Assembly (NCBI GenBank): GCA_036881865.1
Contig: JBAJNM010000002.1
Location: 56,548-120,547, forward strand
Length of the DNA stretch: 64,000 bases
DNA from: Parvularculales bacterium
Lineage (GTDB): Bacteria > Pseudomonadota > Alphaproteobacteria > JAPOUT01 > JBAJNM01
Reading direction: 5' to 3'
The translations under genes and the position numbers were made by a program. The notes below the pieces were generated by a model. That model had not been told where the DNA came from. It ran no database searches and worked only from the letters and a program-made list of their open reading frames with translations. This document shows positions 10,105 through 19,104 of this stretch, one piece after another (position 1 is the first letter of the stretch; each line of letters starts with the position of its first letter).

Positions 10105-10939
10105 GGGGGACATTCTAACCCGCATTATAACTGCTGTGCCTGCCATAGTACTGGCACTGCTGTGTACGTGGTATGGAGGGGCGGCATTTACGGCTTTGGT
10201 GATCTTTGCCGGATTGCTGTTGGTGTATGAAGGATGGACTTTGGCCCGCTCCAGAGCTGACTCCAGAGTCAGCATTGCTCCTTTGGTTGTTTTATCTCTC
10301 GTCCTTGTGCTGGCGGTATGGCTTGTAAGTTTAGGTTTGCTGGTCGCTTTGTTGATGATAGTGGGTGTTGGGCTCCTGACTTTAGCGTGGAGCACTCTAA
10401 CAGGGCGTGGATTTTTATTTGTGGCCTTTCTCATCTGGCTGATTGTGCCACTAACGATCATGCTATGGGTGCGCGATGATGCACAATGGGGGTTGATAAC
10501 GGTTGTGGCTTTATTTGCGGTGAGTTGGTTGTCAGATACGGGGGCTTATTGTGCAGGTCGGCTGATTAGGGGGCCACGATTGGCTCCCCGCTTATCTCCT
10601 AATAAAACATGGGCGGGATTGATGGGAGGGATGATAGGGGGAATTATCGCAGCAATCATTATAGGCCTTTGGGTTATAGGATACATGGGGATATCCGTAA
10701 GCCTTACCAGTTTGGCCATTATGGGAGCCTTAAGCGCTGTTTTGGGTCAGACAGGGGATATTGTAGAATCCGCTTTGAAGCGGTGGGCAGGGGTTAAGGA
10801 CTCCGGAAAGATTATGCCGGGTCATGGAGGATTGTTTGACAGGGTAGATGGTTTGCTCTTTGTAACCCTTGGTGCCGGTTTGATAGCTCTGTGGCGCTTT
10901 AAGGAGCCCCCTGTTTCCGGAATCTTATTGTGGCCCTGA
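10088..10939 (+). CDS. cdsA: Phosphatidate cytidylyltransferase
   Basis: Integral membrane enzyme that makes CDP-diacylglycerol, the precursor of all phospholipids. The C-terminal signature SALKRWAGVKDSGKIMPGHGGLFDR matches the family pattern, and the rest is a run of about seven hydrophobic segments. The open frame extends back to 10016 inside uppS. ATG 10088 (MTDAYKGDILTRIITA) is the sensible start, with a GGGGAG about 8 bases upstream. It overlaps the uppS end, so the two are probably translationally coupled. 283 aa. Confidence 0.95.
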   Translation: MTDAYKGDILTRIITAVPAIVLALLCTWYGGAAFTALVIFAGLLLVYEGWTLARSRADSRVSIAPLVVLSLVLVLAVWLVSLGLLVALLMIVGVGLLTLAWSTLTGRGFLFVAFLIWLIVPLTIMLWVRDDAQWGLITVVALFAVSWLSDTGAYCAGRLIRGPRLAPRLSPNKTWAGLMGGMIGGIIAAIIIGLWVIGYMGISVSLTSLAIMGALSAVLGQTGDIVESALKRWAGVKDSGKIMPGHGGLFDRVDGLLFVTLGAGLIALWRFKEPPVSGILLWP

Positions 10940-10941
10940 AC

Positions 10942-12186
10942 ATGGCGAACATGTCTCCGCAGAGCAAGCGGCGGATCTCTATTCTGGGGTCTACAGGGTC
11001 TGTAGGCTGTAGCACATTGAAATTGATTGCCGAACAGCCGGAACTCTATTCCATTGTAACGCTTACAGCCCATCAAAACATAAAATTGCTTATAAAGCAG
11101 GCGCTGGATTTCCAACCGGAGTGTATTGTTATCGGAGACGCCTCTTTTTATGACACGGCCAAAAGAGAATTAGCAGGAAGCAATATTGAGGTAACCGCCG
11201 GACGAGCGGCTCTCCTAGAAGCTGCTAGTATGCCTGTGGAGTGGGCAATGGTAGCCATTGTTGGGGCGGCGGGTATTGAAGTGACGCTGGCCTGTATTCG
11301 ACAGGGGTGTTATGTGGCGCTAGCCAATAAAGAATCTCTTGTATCGGCAGGACATTTGCTTTTAGCGACAACGCAAGAGACAGGTGCGACGATTCTGCCA
11401 GTTGACTCTGAACATAATGCCATTTTTCAGATACTGAATGAAACCAATAAAGAGCACATAGAGGGGATTACTCTGACGGCTTCAGGGGGACCGTTTCTCA
11501 CTTTTGACAGGGAGGAATTAGCACGGGTAACGCCTGCTCAGGCAGTTACCCACCCAAACTGGCGTATGGGAGCTAAAATATCGGTTGATTCGGCTACCAT
11601 GATGAATAAAGGGTTAGAACTCATTGAAGCCCAGAGGCTTTTTTCGGTTAAGCCTGAACAATTAGACGTTCTTATCCATCCTCAATCGGTGGTTCACGGC
11701 ATGGTAAAATATGTTGATGGGTCAATATTGGCGCAGATGGGTGTTCCTGACATGCGTATTCCTATAGCCCATACTCTGGCCTGGCCCCGCCGCATGAAAA
11801 CCTCTACAGGACGTCTTGATTTAACCCAGGCCGACTCATTAACATTTGAGCCGGTTGATTATGAACGCTTTCCGGCGCTTAAATTAGCACAGGATTGCTT
11901 GCAAATGGGGGGCGGGACTACTACTGTTCTGAATGCCGCCAATGAAGTAGCAGTTCAGGCATTTTTGGAAGGTCGCATCAATTTTATAGCGATTGCCAAA
12001 CTTGTCGGGGATGCGCTTGAGCAAATGGATAAAATGAATTCACCGATGATTAGAGAAATGCCCTCTACTTTGGAGCAGGTTATGTCTCTGGATACGGAGG
12101 CTAGGAGATTGGTCGAAGAGTTAATTAATAATAATCAGACAATAAAAAAATTGATAACGAAAGTAGAAGCGAAGAGCAAATATTAG
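10942..12186 (+). CDS. dxr: 1-deoxy-D-xylulose 5-phosphate reductoisomerase
   Basis: Second step of the MEP isoprenoid pathway (DXP to MEP, NADPH-dependent). The nucleotide-binding RRISILGSTGSVGCSTL, ALANKESLVSAG, the metal-binding ILPVDSEHNAIFQ, the ASGGPF loop and the MMNKGLELIEA block are all present. Candidate starts are GTG 10930, ATG 10942 and ATG 10951, none with a strong ribosome site. I use 10942. It follows cdsA directly. ispDF at 48.7-49.9 kb acts later in the same pathway. The Lys-rich C-terminal tail is not conserved. Confidence 0.96.
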   Translation: MANMSPQSKRRISILGSTGSVGCSTLKLIAEQPELYSIVTLTAHQNIKLLIKQALDFQPECIVIGDASFYDTAKRELAGSNIEVTAGRAALLEAASMPVEWAMVAIVGAAGIEVTLACIRQGCYVALANKESLVSAGHLLLATTQETGATILPVDSEHNAIFQILNETNKEHIEGITLTASGGPFLTFDREELARVTPAQAVTHPNWRMGAKISVDSATMMNKGLELIEAQRLFSVKPEQLDVLIHPQSVVHGMVKYVDGSILAQMGVPDMRIPIAHTLAWPRRMKTSTGRLDLTQADSLTFEPVDYERFPALKLAQDCLQMGGGTTTVLNAANEVAVQAFLEGRINFIAIAKLVGDALEQMDKMNSPMIREMPSTLEQVMSLDTEARRLVEELINNNQTIKKLITKVEAKSKY

Positions 12187-12195
12187 GCGGATATT

Positions 12196-13344
12196 ATGGA
12201 CATTTTTATGACATTAGGTGATGGAACTTCATTTGTGCTGGATTATATTATCCCGTTTCTTGTGGTGTTGACTATTGTAGTTTTTTTTCATGAGTTGGGG
12301 CACTTTCTGGTTGCGCGGTGGCGGGGGGTTCATGTTGAAGTTTTTTCTGTCGGTTTTGGACCTGAAATCTTTGGGCGTACTGACAAGCGGGGAACACGAT
12401 GGAAAGTAAGTTGGATTCCTTTAGGAGGATACGTCAAATTTTTAGGTGATGATAATGTAGCCAGTGCCCCCGATCATGAAGCCCTGGAAAATTTGTCGCC
12501 GGAACAACGTGCCCAAAGTTATCACGCGAAACCTGTAGGTTCGCGGGCAGCTATTGCAGCTGCAGGACCTATTGCCAATTTCATTTTGACGATTGTTATC
12601 TTTATAGGTCTTAATATAACTGTTGGTCAGCAGATTGTAACTCCTGTCGTAGACGAAGTATTGCCAAATAGCCCCGCCGCCGAATCCGGATTTCACTCTG
12701 GAGACCTTATCAGTACCATTGATGGTAATGAAATTGAGGCTTTTTTGGATGTTCAGCAAATTGTTTCTGTCAGCGCCGGAAAGACTCTTTCCGTTGGTGT
12801 TATTCGGAAGGGCGTACCTGTTACGTTGACTGTTGTTCCGCAATATAAAGATATAACTGATGATTTCGGCAATAGCTATCGGGTAGGGTATCTTGGTCTC
12901 TCTAACCGTGCTGATGCAGATGACATTCAGCATATACGCTACGGTCTTGTTGACGCCGTTCAAAAATCCATTGAGCAAACGGTCTTCATTCTCACTAGCA
13001 CCCTTTCCTATATAGGTGATATTATTGTAGGTCAGCAACCGGCAGACCAATTGGGAGGACCATTGCGTATTGCGCAAATGTCCGGTCAGGTTGCTAGCAT
13101 CGGTTTTGTGGCTTTATTGAACCTTGCGGCCGTTCTTTCTGTCAGTATCGGGTTGATAAACCTGTTTCCCGTGCCAATGCTGGATGGGGGGCATTTACTC
13201 TATTATGCTATTGAAGCCGTTCGGGGAAAACCGCTCAATGAACGTGCTCAGATAATTGGCTTCCAGTTTGGGTTAATAGCGCTGTTGGCCCTTATGATTT
13301 TTGTCACTTGGAACGATTTACAGCATCTGGATGTTATTGGCTGA
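12196..13344 (+). CDS. rseP: RIP metalloprotease RseP (site-2 protease)
   Basis: Intramembrane zinc protease that cleaves anti-sigma factors and leftover signal peptides. The zinc motif HELGH (H32, E33, H36) is in the first membrane helix, and the second motif NLFPVPMLDGGHL is near the C-terminus. One PDZ domain lies between them (about residues 145-225, VLPNSPAAESGFHSGDLISTIDG). 382 aa with four membrane segments. Placement between dxr and bamA is the conserved proteobacterial order. Confidence 0.96.
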   Translation: MDIFMTLGDGTSFVLDYIIPFLVVLTIVVFFHELGHFLVARWRGVHVEVFSVGFGPEIFGRTDKRGTRWKVSWIPLGGYVKFLGDDNVASAPDHEALENLSPEQRAQSYHAKPVGSRAAIAAAGPIANFILTIVIFIGLNITVGQQIVTPVVDEVLPNSPAAESGFHSGDLISTIDGNEIEAFLDVQQIVSVSAGKTLSVGVIRKGVPVTLTVVPQYKDITDDFGNSYRVGYLGLSNRADADDIQHIRYGLVDAVQKSIEQTVFILTSTLSYIGDIIVGQQPADQLGGPLRIAQMSGQVASIGFVALLNLAAVLSVSIGLINLFPVPMLDGGHLLYYAIEAVRGKPLNERAQIIGFQFGLIALLALMIFVTWNDLQHLDVIG

Positions 13345-13505
13345 AATCCCTTGGTTTCCTTGAAAGTTCATCCTGCATGGGCTAATAAGGGTAAAACAAT
13401 AGGTTAGGGTAAGGGCTCCGTGAGGATGATTATAAGACAAAAGAATTTACTAAGTTTGCGCTGCGAACATACCCACGAATATAACTTTGTGGAGAGTCAT
13501 CTTAT

Positions 13506-13514
13506 AAAGGAGGT
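13506..13514 (+). promoter_or_regulatory. Strong Shine-Dalgarno site that fixes the bamA start
   Basis: AAAGGAGGT is close to a full match to the 16S anti-SD. It lies 7 bases before TTG 13522 and is in frame with BamA. No other nearby in-frame start has a suitable spacing: ATG 13531 is 16 bases away, and the upstream GTG codons lie before or inside the site. This argues for a TTG start for bamA. Confidence 0.7.
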
Positions 13515-13521
13515 GCAACAA

Positions 13522-15837
13522 TTGTTAAGAATGATTATGGGAGGATTGTTTGTTTTTGCCTTGATAATTTTTTTTAATATGCCTGAGACTTTATCTCAGG
13601 AAAATACGGGAGTCGGATTGTCAAAGGATACTATCTCTCAAATCATTGTTCAAGGTAACCAACGCATAGAAACAGAAACCGTCCTTTCTTATATGCAGTT
13701 CAGGGTAGGACAACGGTATAATGCGACTCTTATTGATAAATCCCTGAAGGCGCTGTTTGCAACAGGGCTTTTTGCTGACATAAATATTATCAGGCAGGGA
13801 GATTCTCTCATTGTTCAGATTACGGAAAGCCCAATTATTAACCGGGTGGCTTTTGAGGGGAATGTAGCCGTTGATGACAGCACACTGGAAAGTGAAGTGC
13901 TACTTAAGCCACGCTCTATTTTTTCACGAGCTAAAGTGCAGGATGATGTGCAAAGCCTTCTGACACATTATAGAAGATCAGGACGTTTCGCAGCGATTAT
14001 TGATCCCAAAATCATCCAATTACCCCAAAATCGAGTTGATTTGGTATTTGAAATCACAGAGGGGCCAATTACAAAGGTGGGTGCTATTAATTTTGTTGGC
14101 AATAAAGTTTTTAGCGATTCAGAATTGCGATCTGAGATAGCCACCAGCGAATCGGCGTGGTGGAAGTTTTTTTCAGCTAGCGATAATTACGACCCGGATC
14201 GTTTAGCTTTTGACAGAGAACTCTTGCGGAGGTTTTACTTAAATAATGGGTACGCCGACTTTCGGGTTATATCCGCTGTTGCTGAGTTAACCCCCAGCGG
14301 CGAATTTTTCTTTATTACCTTCACTGTTGAAGAGGGGGAAGTTTATACTTTTGGTGAAGTGAGTTTTGAATCAAACATAGAGGGTTATAATCTTGAGCAC
14401 CTTTATGAGCAGGTGAGTTTCCAGACTGGTGAGTTGTATGATGCTGCTAAACTTGAGGAGACGATCAACACATTGACATACAGTGCCGGAGTTGAAGGAT
14501 ATGCCTTCGCTGTGGTAACGCCCCGGGTTTCCCGGGATGAGAAAAACAGGATTATTAACGTTGTTTTTGAACTCGATAAGGGACGTCGGATTTATGTTGA
14601 GCGTATTAATATCAACGGAAATACCCGAACTCTTGATCGAGTAATCCGTCGTCAATTGCGGTTCGCAGAAGGAGATGCCTTTAGTCGGGTTCTTTCATCA
14701 AATTCTCAGCGCAACATAAGAAGTCTTGGGTATTTTTCTGCCGTTGAATTGAGCGAGGAACCTGGTACTGCCGAAGATCAAACCATTGTGGATATTTCCG
14801 TTCAGGAACAGTCGACAGGGCGGCTTTCATTTGGTGTTGGGGTGTCATCTGCTGATGATTTTATTTTTGATACGTCTTTATCAGAAAGAAATTTTTTAGG
14901 TCGCGGACAGATCGTTAGCTTAGGATTGAACTATGGTAGAAGGCGCCAAACTTTAGATTTTCAGTTTACGGAACCTTATTTTCTTGACCGTAATTTGAGT
15001 TTCGGTAGTAATGTTTATATAACGGAGATAGATTCCGACTCAGGGACCTCTAGTTACGATCAAAGATCATTGGGTGGAGGCTTTACGCTGGGTTTCCCTC
15101 TGACAGAACATTCCCGTTTATCTCTCAATACAAGTTATATTAACTCAAGAATTTTTAACGTAGCCAGCAACGCTTCCCTCGCTGTCCAAAACGCTACGGG
15201 ATCCACAGACAGGCTGGTATTGGGATATAGCTATATTCTTGATAAGAGAGATGATCCCATCCTACCAACAAGCGGATGGGCCTTTAGTTGGAATCAAAGT
15301 TATGCTGGTTTCCTTAGCAGTATAGACTATCTGCGTCAGGATTTTGTGTTTAGGCAATATTATGAGGTATCGGAGGGGTGGATTGCCTCCCTGCGATTAA
15401 CCGGCGGTTATATTGACAGCCTAACAGGAGAACCTATTCGCATAAATGATAGTTTTTTTAGGGGCGGTGTGACTTTTAGAGGCTTCCGGCGGAGTGGTGG
15501 TGTAGGGCCGAGAGATTCATTCTCTGATGATGCCGTGGGAGCCAAACTCTATAATATCAACACGATTGATGTGTCTATTCCACTCCCTCTACCTGAGGAG
15601 TTTGGTTTTAACGGTTCTGTGTTTGTTGATTTTGGCTGGGTTGGAAAAAGCGATGCTGAGAGTGTTCTAAATCAACAAGAAATAAGGGATGATTTAAAGT
15701 TTCGGGCGTCTGCTGGCACGAGTTTCTTTTGGGAGTCCCCCATAGGTCCCGTTCGGTTCGATATTGCAGAGGCTTTCATAAAGGAAGACTATGACCGAAC
15801 TAGGCTTTTCCGCTTTAGCGCCGGAACTCAGTTCTAA
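13522..15837 (+). CDS. bamA: Outer membrane protein assembly factor BamA
   Basis: Omp85 protein that inserts beta-barrel proteins in the outer membrane. From TTG 13522 the product (771 aa) begins with a signal peptide (IMGGLFVFALIIFF, then ETLSQ). Five POTRA domains follow, up to about residue 400 (ISQIIVQGNQRIETETVLSY is the first). The C-terminal barrel contains the conserved loop-6 motif as FRGF in GVTFRGFRRSGG, and the protein ends in Phe (FSAGTQF) as expected of an OMP. The open frame runs back to GTG 13420, but that would put the signal peptide 40 residues inside the protein. Confidence 0.95.
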   Translation: MLRMIMGGLFVFALIIFFNMPETLSQENTGVGLSKDTISQIIVQGNQRIETETVLSYMQFRVGQRYNATLIDKSLKALFATGLFADINIIRQGDSLIVQITESPIINRVAFEGNVAVDDSTLESEVLLKPRSIFSRAKVQDDVQSLLTHYRRSGRFAAIIDPKIIQLPQNRVDLVFEITEGPITKVGAINFVGNKVFSDSELRSEIATSESAWWKFFSASDNYDPDRLAFDRELLRRFYLNNGYADFRVISAVAELTPSGEFFFITFTVEEGEVYTFGEVSFESNIEGYNLEHLYEQVSFQTGELYDAAKLEETINTLTYSAGVEGYAFAVVTPRVSRDEKNRIINVVFELDKGRRIYVERININGNTRTLDRVIRRQLRFAEGDAFSRVLSSNSQRNIRSLGYFSAVELSEEPGTAEDQTIVDISVQEQSTGRLSFGVGVSSADDFIFDTSLSERNFLGRGQIVSLGLNYGRRRQTLDFQFTEPYFLDRNLSFGSNVYITEIDSDSGTSSYDQRSLGGGFTLGFPLTEHSRLSLNTSYINSRIFNVASNASLAVQNATGSTDRLVLGYSYILDKRDDPILPTSGWAFSWNQSYAGFLSSIDYLRQDFVFRQYYEVSEGWIASLRLTGGYIDSLTGEPIRINDSFFRGGVTFRGFRRSGGVGPRDSFSDDAVGAKLYNINTIDVSIPLPLPEEFGFNGSVFVDFGWVGKSDAESVLNQQEIRDDLKFRASAGTSFFWESPIGPVRFDIAEAFIKEDYDRTRLFRFSAGTQF

Positions 15838-15861
15838 ACCATTGAAGAGTGGGGTAGTTGG

Positions 15862-16926
15862 GTGGCGGATAAACGTTTTTTTCTGAATACAGGTCCATAT
15901 GTTCTGGAGGAAATTGCCAGAAAAATAAATGGCACATTGGATGAGACGTCTAATCCTGCACTGAAAATAAATGACGTAGCAAGTCTTGAAGCGGCAACTC
16001 CCTATGACATTAGTTTTTTGTCCAATAGCCGGAGCCGAAAATTGCTACGGATCAGTCGGGCGGGGGCTTGTATTCTTAAGGAGCAAGATAAATCAATAAC
16101 ACCTTCCGGTATGCATTGTATTTTTTCTGATGACCCTGCGCGATCTTTTGCTGTTATTTCAGATTTGTTTTATCCGGAGACAGATTACCACCCAAACCAG
16201 AGACATTTAAGTCCGGAATCAGGAGGATATGTAGATCCCTCGGCCATTTTGGAAGAAGGAGTTATTATTGAATCTGGCGCTGTTATTGGGGCAAATGCTA
16301 TCATTGGTAAGGATACTCTGATCATGGGAAACAGCTACGTCGGGGAGAGTGTTACTTTAGGTAGGGGGTGTATCCTTTATCCTAATGTCACCGTTACTCA
16401 TGCTTTTATCGGAGATCGCGTCGTTATGAAAAGCGGGGCTTGTGTTGGACAGCCCGGTTTTGGCTTTGCCATGAGCCTTGATCATCACACAAAAATCCCT
16501 CAGCTAGGCCGGGTTATCATCCAGAATGATGTTCTCATTGGAGCCAACACAACCGTTGATCGTGGAACCCTTAGCGATACTATCATTGGGGAAGGTACAA
16601 AAATTGATAATCTAGTTCATATTGGGCATAATTGTGTGCTGGGACGGCATTGTGTTATTGCCGGATGCACAGGTCTTGCCGGTAGTACCATATGTGGTGA
16701 CTTTGTTGTAATGGGAGGGCAGACGGCTTCTGCCGGCCACCTTAAGGTGGGTAGTTATTCTTTTTATGCTGGGCGTAGCGGCATTATGCGCGATATGCCA
16801 TCCGGGGGTCGGTATGGAGGGTTACCCGCTAAGCCCGTCAAGGAGTGGCTACGAGAGATAGGGACATTATCATCACTTGCCAAACGATCAAGGCAATCGG
16901 ATGAAAATAAAGGAGGAAATTCTTGA
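15862..16926 (+). CDS. lpxD: UDP-3-O-acylglucosamine N-acyltransferase
   Basis: Third step of lipid A synthesis: adds the N-linked hydroxyacyl chain. An N-terminal LpxD domain (about 1-110) precedes a left-handed beta-helix built of hexapeptide repeats (ILEEGVIIESGAVIGANAIIG and onward). GFGFAMS...KIPQLGRVIIQNDVLIGANTTVDRG and the catalytic-His region VHIGHNCVLG are present. 354 aa. GTG start. It leads the lpxD-fabZ-lpxA-lpxI-lpxB run. Confidence 0.96.
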   Translation: MADKRFFLNTGPYVLEEIARKINGTLDETSNPALKINDVASLEAATPYDISFLSNSRSRKLLRISRAGACILKEQDKSITPSGMHCIFSDDPARSFAVISDLFYPETDYHPNQRHLSPESGGYVDPSAILEEGVIIESGAVIGANAIIGKDTLIMGNSYVGESVTLGRGCILYPNVTVTHAFIGDRVVMKSGACVGQPGFGFAMSLDHHTKIPQLGRVIIQNDVLIGANTTVDRGTLSDTIIGEGTKIDNLVHIGHNCVLGRHCVIAGCTGLAGSTICGDFVVMGGQTASAGHLKVGSYSFYAGRSGIMRDMPSGGRYGGLPAKPVKEWLREIGTLSSLAKRSRQSDENKGGNS

Positions 16927-17432
16927 GTAATACAAAAAAGATTGATGAAAACCCAACCGATAATCCCTCCCTTGTTACATTAGATGTTCAACGGTTGATG
17001 GCACTGCTACCTCATCGCTATCCTTTTTTTCTTCTTGATCGGGTTGAAGAAGTCAACGGAGTTGAGAGTGCTGTTGGCATTAAAAATCTAACCTTTAATG
17101 AAGAGTTTTTTCAGGGTCACTTCCCCGGTAATCCCATTATGCCTGGCGTTTTAATTGTCGAGGCTATGGCGCAAACGTCCGCGGCTATTGTCAGCCATTA
17201 TTTTACTACCAAAAAAGAAACTAAGGAAGAGAAAATTGGCGTACTATTGGGTAGTATCCAATCGGTACGCTTTCGGAAACCTATTATACCAGGAGATAGA
17301 CTTCAGCTTTTCGTTAAATTAAAAAGGCAACGAGGCAATGTTTGGCAATATGAAGGTAAAGCCTTAGTTGATGGAGAATTAAGAGCCGAGGCGGGTTATA
17401 GTGCCATGTTGCTTGAGGGATCATCCTTGTGA
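16923..17432 (+). CDS. fabZ: 3-hydroxyacyl-ACP dehydratase FabZ
   Basis: Dehydrates 3-hydroxyacyl-ACP in fatty acid elongation and competes with LpxA for the same acyl substrate. LLPHRYPFFLLDRV and the active-site GHFPGNPIMPGVLIVEAMAQ (catalytic His and Glu) are present. 169 aa, slightly long at the N-terminus. The TTG start shares the sequence TTGA with the lpxD stop and is preceded by AAAGGAGG, so translation is coupled. Confidence 0.96.
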   Translation: MSNTKKIDENPTDNPSLVTLDVQRLMALLPHRYPFFLLDRVEEVNGVESAVGIKNLTFNEEFFQGHFPGNPIMPGVLIVEAMAQTSAAIVSHYFTTKKETKEEKIGVLLGSIQSVRFRKPIIPGDRLQLFVKLKRQRGNVWQYEGKALVDGELRAEAGYSAMLLEGSSL

Positions 17433-18244
17433 GTAAGATACACTCAACAGCTATTATTGCAGAGGGTACTTCTTTAGGAAAGGAAGTTGAGATTGGTCCT
17501 TATTGCTATGTTGGGGATGATGTTTCTCTCAGAGAGAATGTTCGTCTTCTCTCTCATGTGGTTATTGAGGGGAAAACTACAATAGGACAGGGAACGACAA
17601 TTTACCCATTTTCCTCTATAGGTCACATTCCTCAAGATATAAAATATAAGGGGGAAGAGGAGAGTCGTCTTGAAATTGGCGAGCACGTAGTTATCCGCGA
17701 ACATGTTACCATTAATCCGGGCACGAAAGGAGGAGGAGGGATCACGCGCATCGGTAACCATGGTTTCTTTATGGTAGGCTGCCATATAGCCCATGATTGT
17801 ATTGTGGGTAATCATGTTATTATGGCCAACAATGCTGTCGTGGCGGGGCATTGTGACATTGGAGATTATGCTGTTTTTGGTGGCAAGTCCAGCATTCGCC
17901 AATTTGCCCATGTTGGCCGATATTCTTTTATAGCCGGTCATGCGGGAGTAACGGGGGATGTCATCCCATTTTGTTCTACCATGGGATACCCATCTGAATT
18001 AACAGGGCTAAACGCTATAGGGTTAAAACGGCATGACTTTGGTAAAGAGCGTATCCGTAAGATATGGAAAATCTATCAAACGCTTTTTTCTGACAAGGGT
18101 CAGTTGAGTGATAGAATTGAAGAAGTGCGCAGTAAATTTTCTGATAACCCTGATGCGGTGGAGATTTTAAATTTTATAAAAAACAGCCAGTGCCATGTTA
18201 TTCAACCGCGCAAGGGTGCTTCCAGAGGTCAACCTGAAACCTGA
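17429..18244 (+). CDS. lpxA: UDP-N-acetylglucosamine acyltransferase
   Basis: First step of lipid A synthesis. It shows continuous hexapeptide repeats of the left-handed beta-helix (IHSTAIIAEGTSLGKEVEIGPYCYVG), with the catalytic-His region HIAHDCIVGNHVIMANN and the C-terminal helical domain (LKRHDFGKERIRKIWKIYQTLF). 271 aa is normal. The GTG start overlaps the fabZ stop as GTGA. Confidence 0.97.
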   Translation: MSKIHSTAIIAEGTSLGKEVEIGPYCYVGDDVSLRENVRLLSHVVIEGKTTIGQGTTIYPFSSIGHIPQDIKYKGEEESRLEIGEHVVIREHVTINPGTKGGGGITRIGNHGFFMVGCHIAHDCIVGNHVIMANNAVVAGHCDIGDYAVFGGKSSIRQFAHVGRYSFIAGHAGVTGDVIPFCSTMGYPSELTGLNAIGLKRHDFGKERIRKIWKIYQTLFSDKGQLSDRIEEVRSKFSDNPDAVEILNFIKNSQCHVIQPRKGASRGQPET

Positions 18245-18249
18245 AGGTC

Positions 18250-19104
18250 ATGGGTGACGTTTTGGGTATAGTTGTGGGTAGTGGAAAGTTACCCATTGTC
18301 GTGGCTGAAGAAGCCCGTCGGCAGGGAAAGGCAATCTTCCCTCTTTTTTTATCTGATAATGACAAAGATTATTTTTCTCCTGTTTCCGGTGCTTCTGTAA
18401 CCTCTTTGGGGATTTGGGGTGCTCTTGAAGCCGCTCGGGAGGCTCAGGTAAGTCAGCTGGTTTTTGCCGGGGGATTAAAACAGCAAAGCCTTGAAGGCGC
18501 TCTTGAGGTTGCAGGTAATGCCAAAGATAAGGACAGCATGGGTGTGTTGTCTAATCTCACGGGATATGGAGATAATGCTCTGGTGGTTGCCATTATTGAA
18601 TGGCTTGAAAAAGAGTATGGATTTTCTATCCTGAGCGTGACGGATATTATAGCAGATATTGGTTCCCCGGCTGGATTATTGGGAGATATATTTCCTTCAG
18701 GGGAGAAAGTTTGGCAGGATATAATGCAGGGAGTGAGGATTGTTCAGACATTAGGAAAATTAGATATCGGGCAAGCTTGTGTTGTGCGTCAAGGTAGAAC
18801 GGTTGCAGTGGAGGCTATGGGAGGCACAAACGATATGCTGAGAAATGCTGAATCTCTCAAAATATCAGATGAGAAAAAATCCGGCGTAATGGTGAAGCTG
18901 CTTAAACCGGAACAAGATCGGCGGATTGATTTACCCACTATCGGAGATGAGACGATAAAAAATGCAGCTCTTGCAGGACTTGCGGGCATTGCTGTTGAAG
19001 CGGGCGAGGTTTTAATTTTAGAGAGATCATCGGTTATAAAAGAGGCTAATGAGAAGGGGCTTTTCATTTATGGATTATCCGGGGATGAATTGAGGTTGAG
19101 TTGA
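18250..19104 (+). CDS. lpxI: UDP-2,3-diacylglucosamine pyrophosphatase LpxI
   Basis: Hydrolyses UDP-diacylglucosamine to lipid X. It is the alphaproteobacterial replacement for LpxH (formerly DUF1009). The N-terminal GIVVGSGKLPIVVAEEARRQGK and the C-terminal VVRQGRTVAVEAMGGTNDML...KLLKPEQDRRIDLPTIG are family marks. 284 aa. It lies between lpxA and lpxB, as in most alphaproteobacteria. Confidence 0.95.
   Translation: MGDVLGIVVGSGKLPIVVAEEARRQGKAIFPLFLSDNDKDYFSPVSGASVTSLGIWGALEAAREAQVSQLVFAGGLKQQSLEGALEVAGNAKDKDSMGVLSNLTGYGDNALVVAIIEWLEKEYGFSILSVTDIIADIGSPAGLLGDIFPSGEKVWQDIMQGVRIVQTLGKLDIGQACVVRQGRTVAVEAMGGTNDMLRNAESLKISDEKKSGVMVKLLKPEQDRRIDLPTIGDETIKNAALAGLAGIAVEAGEVLILERSSVIKEANEKGLFIYGLSGDELRLS

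Noticed and set aside
12442..13077. A 211-aa - strand frame.
   Set aside because: It lies entirely inside rseP on the other strand and shows no protein-like pattern; a shadow frame.
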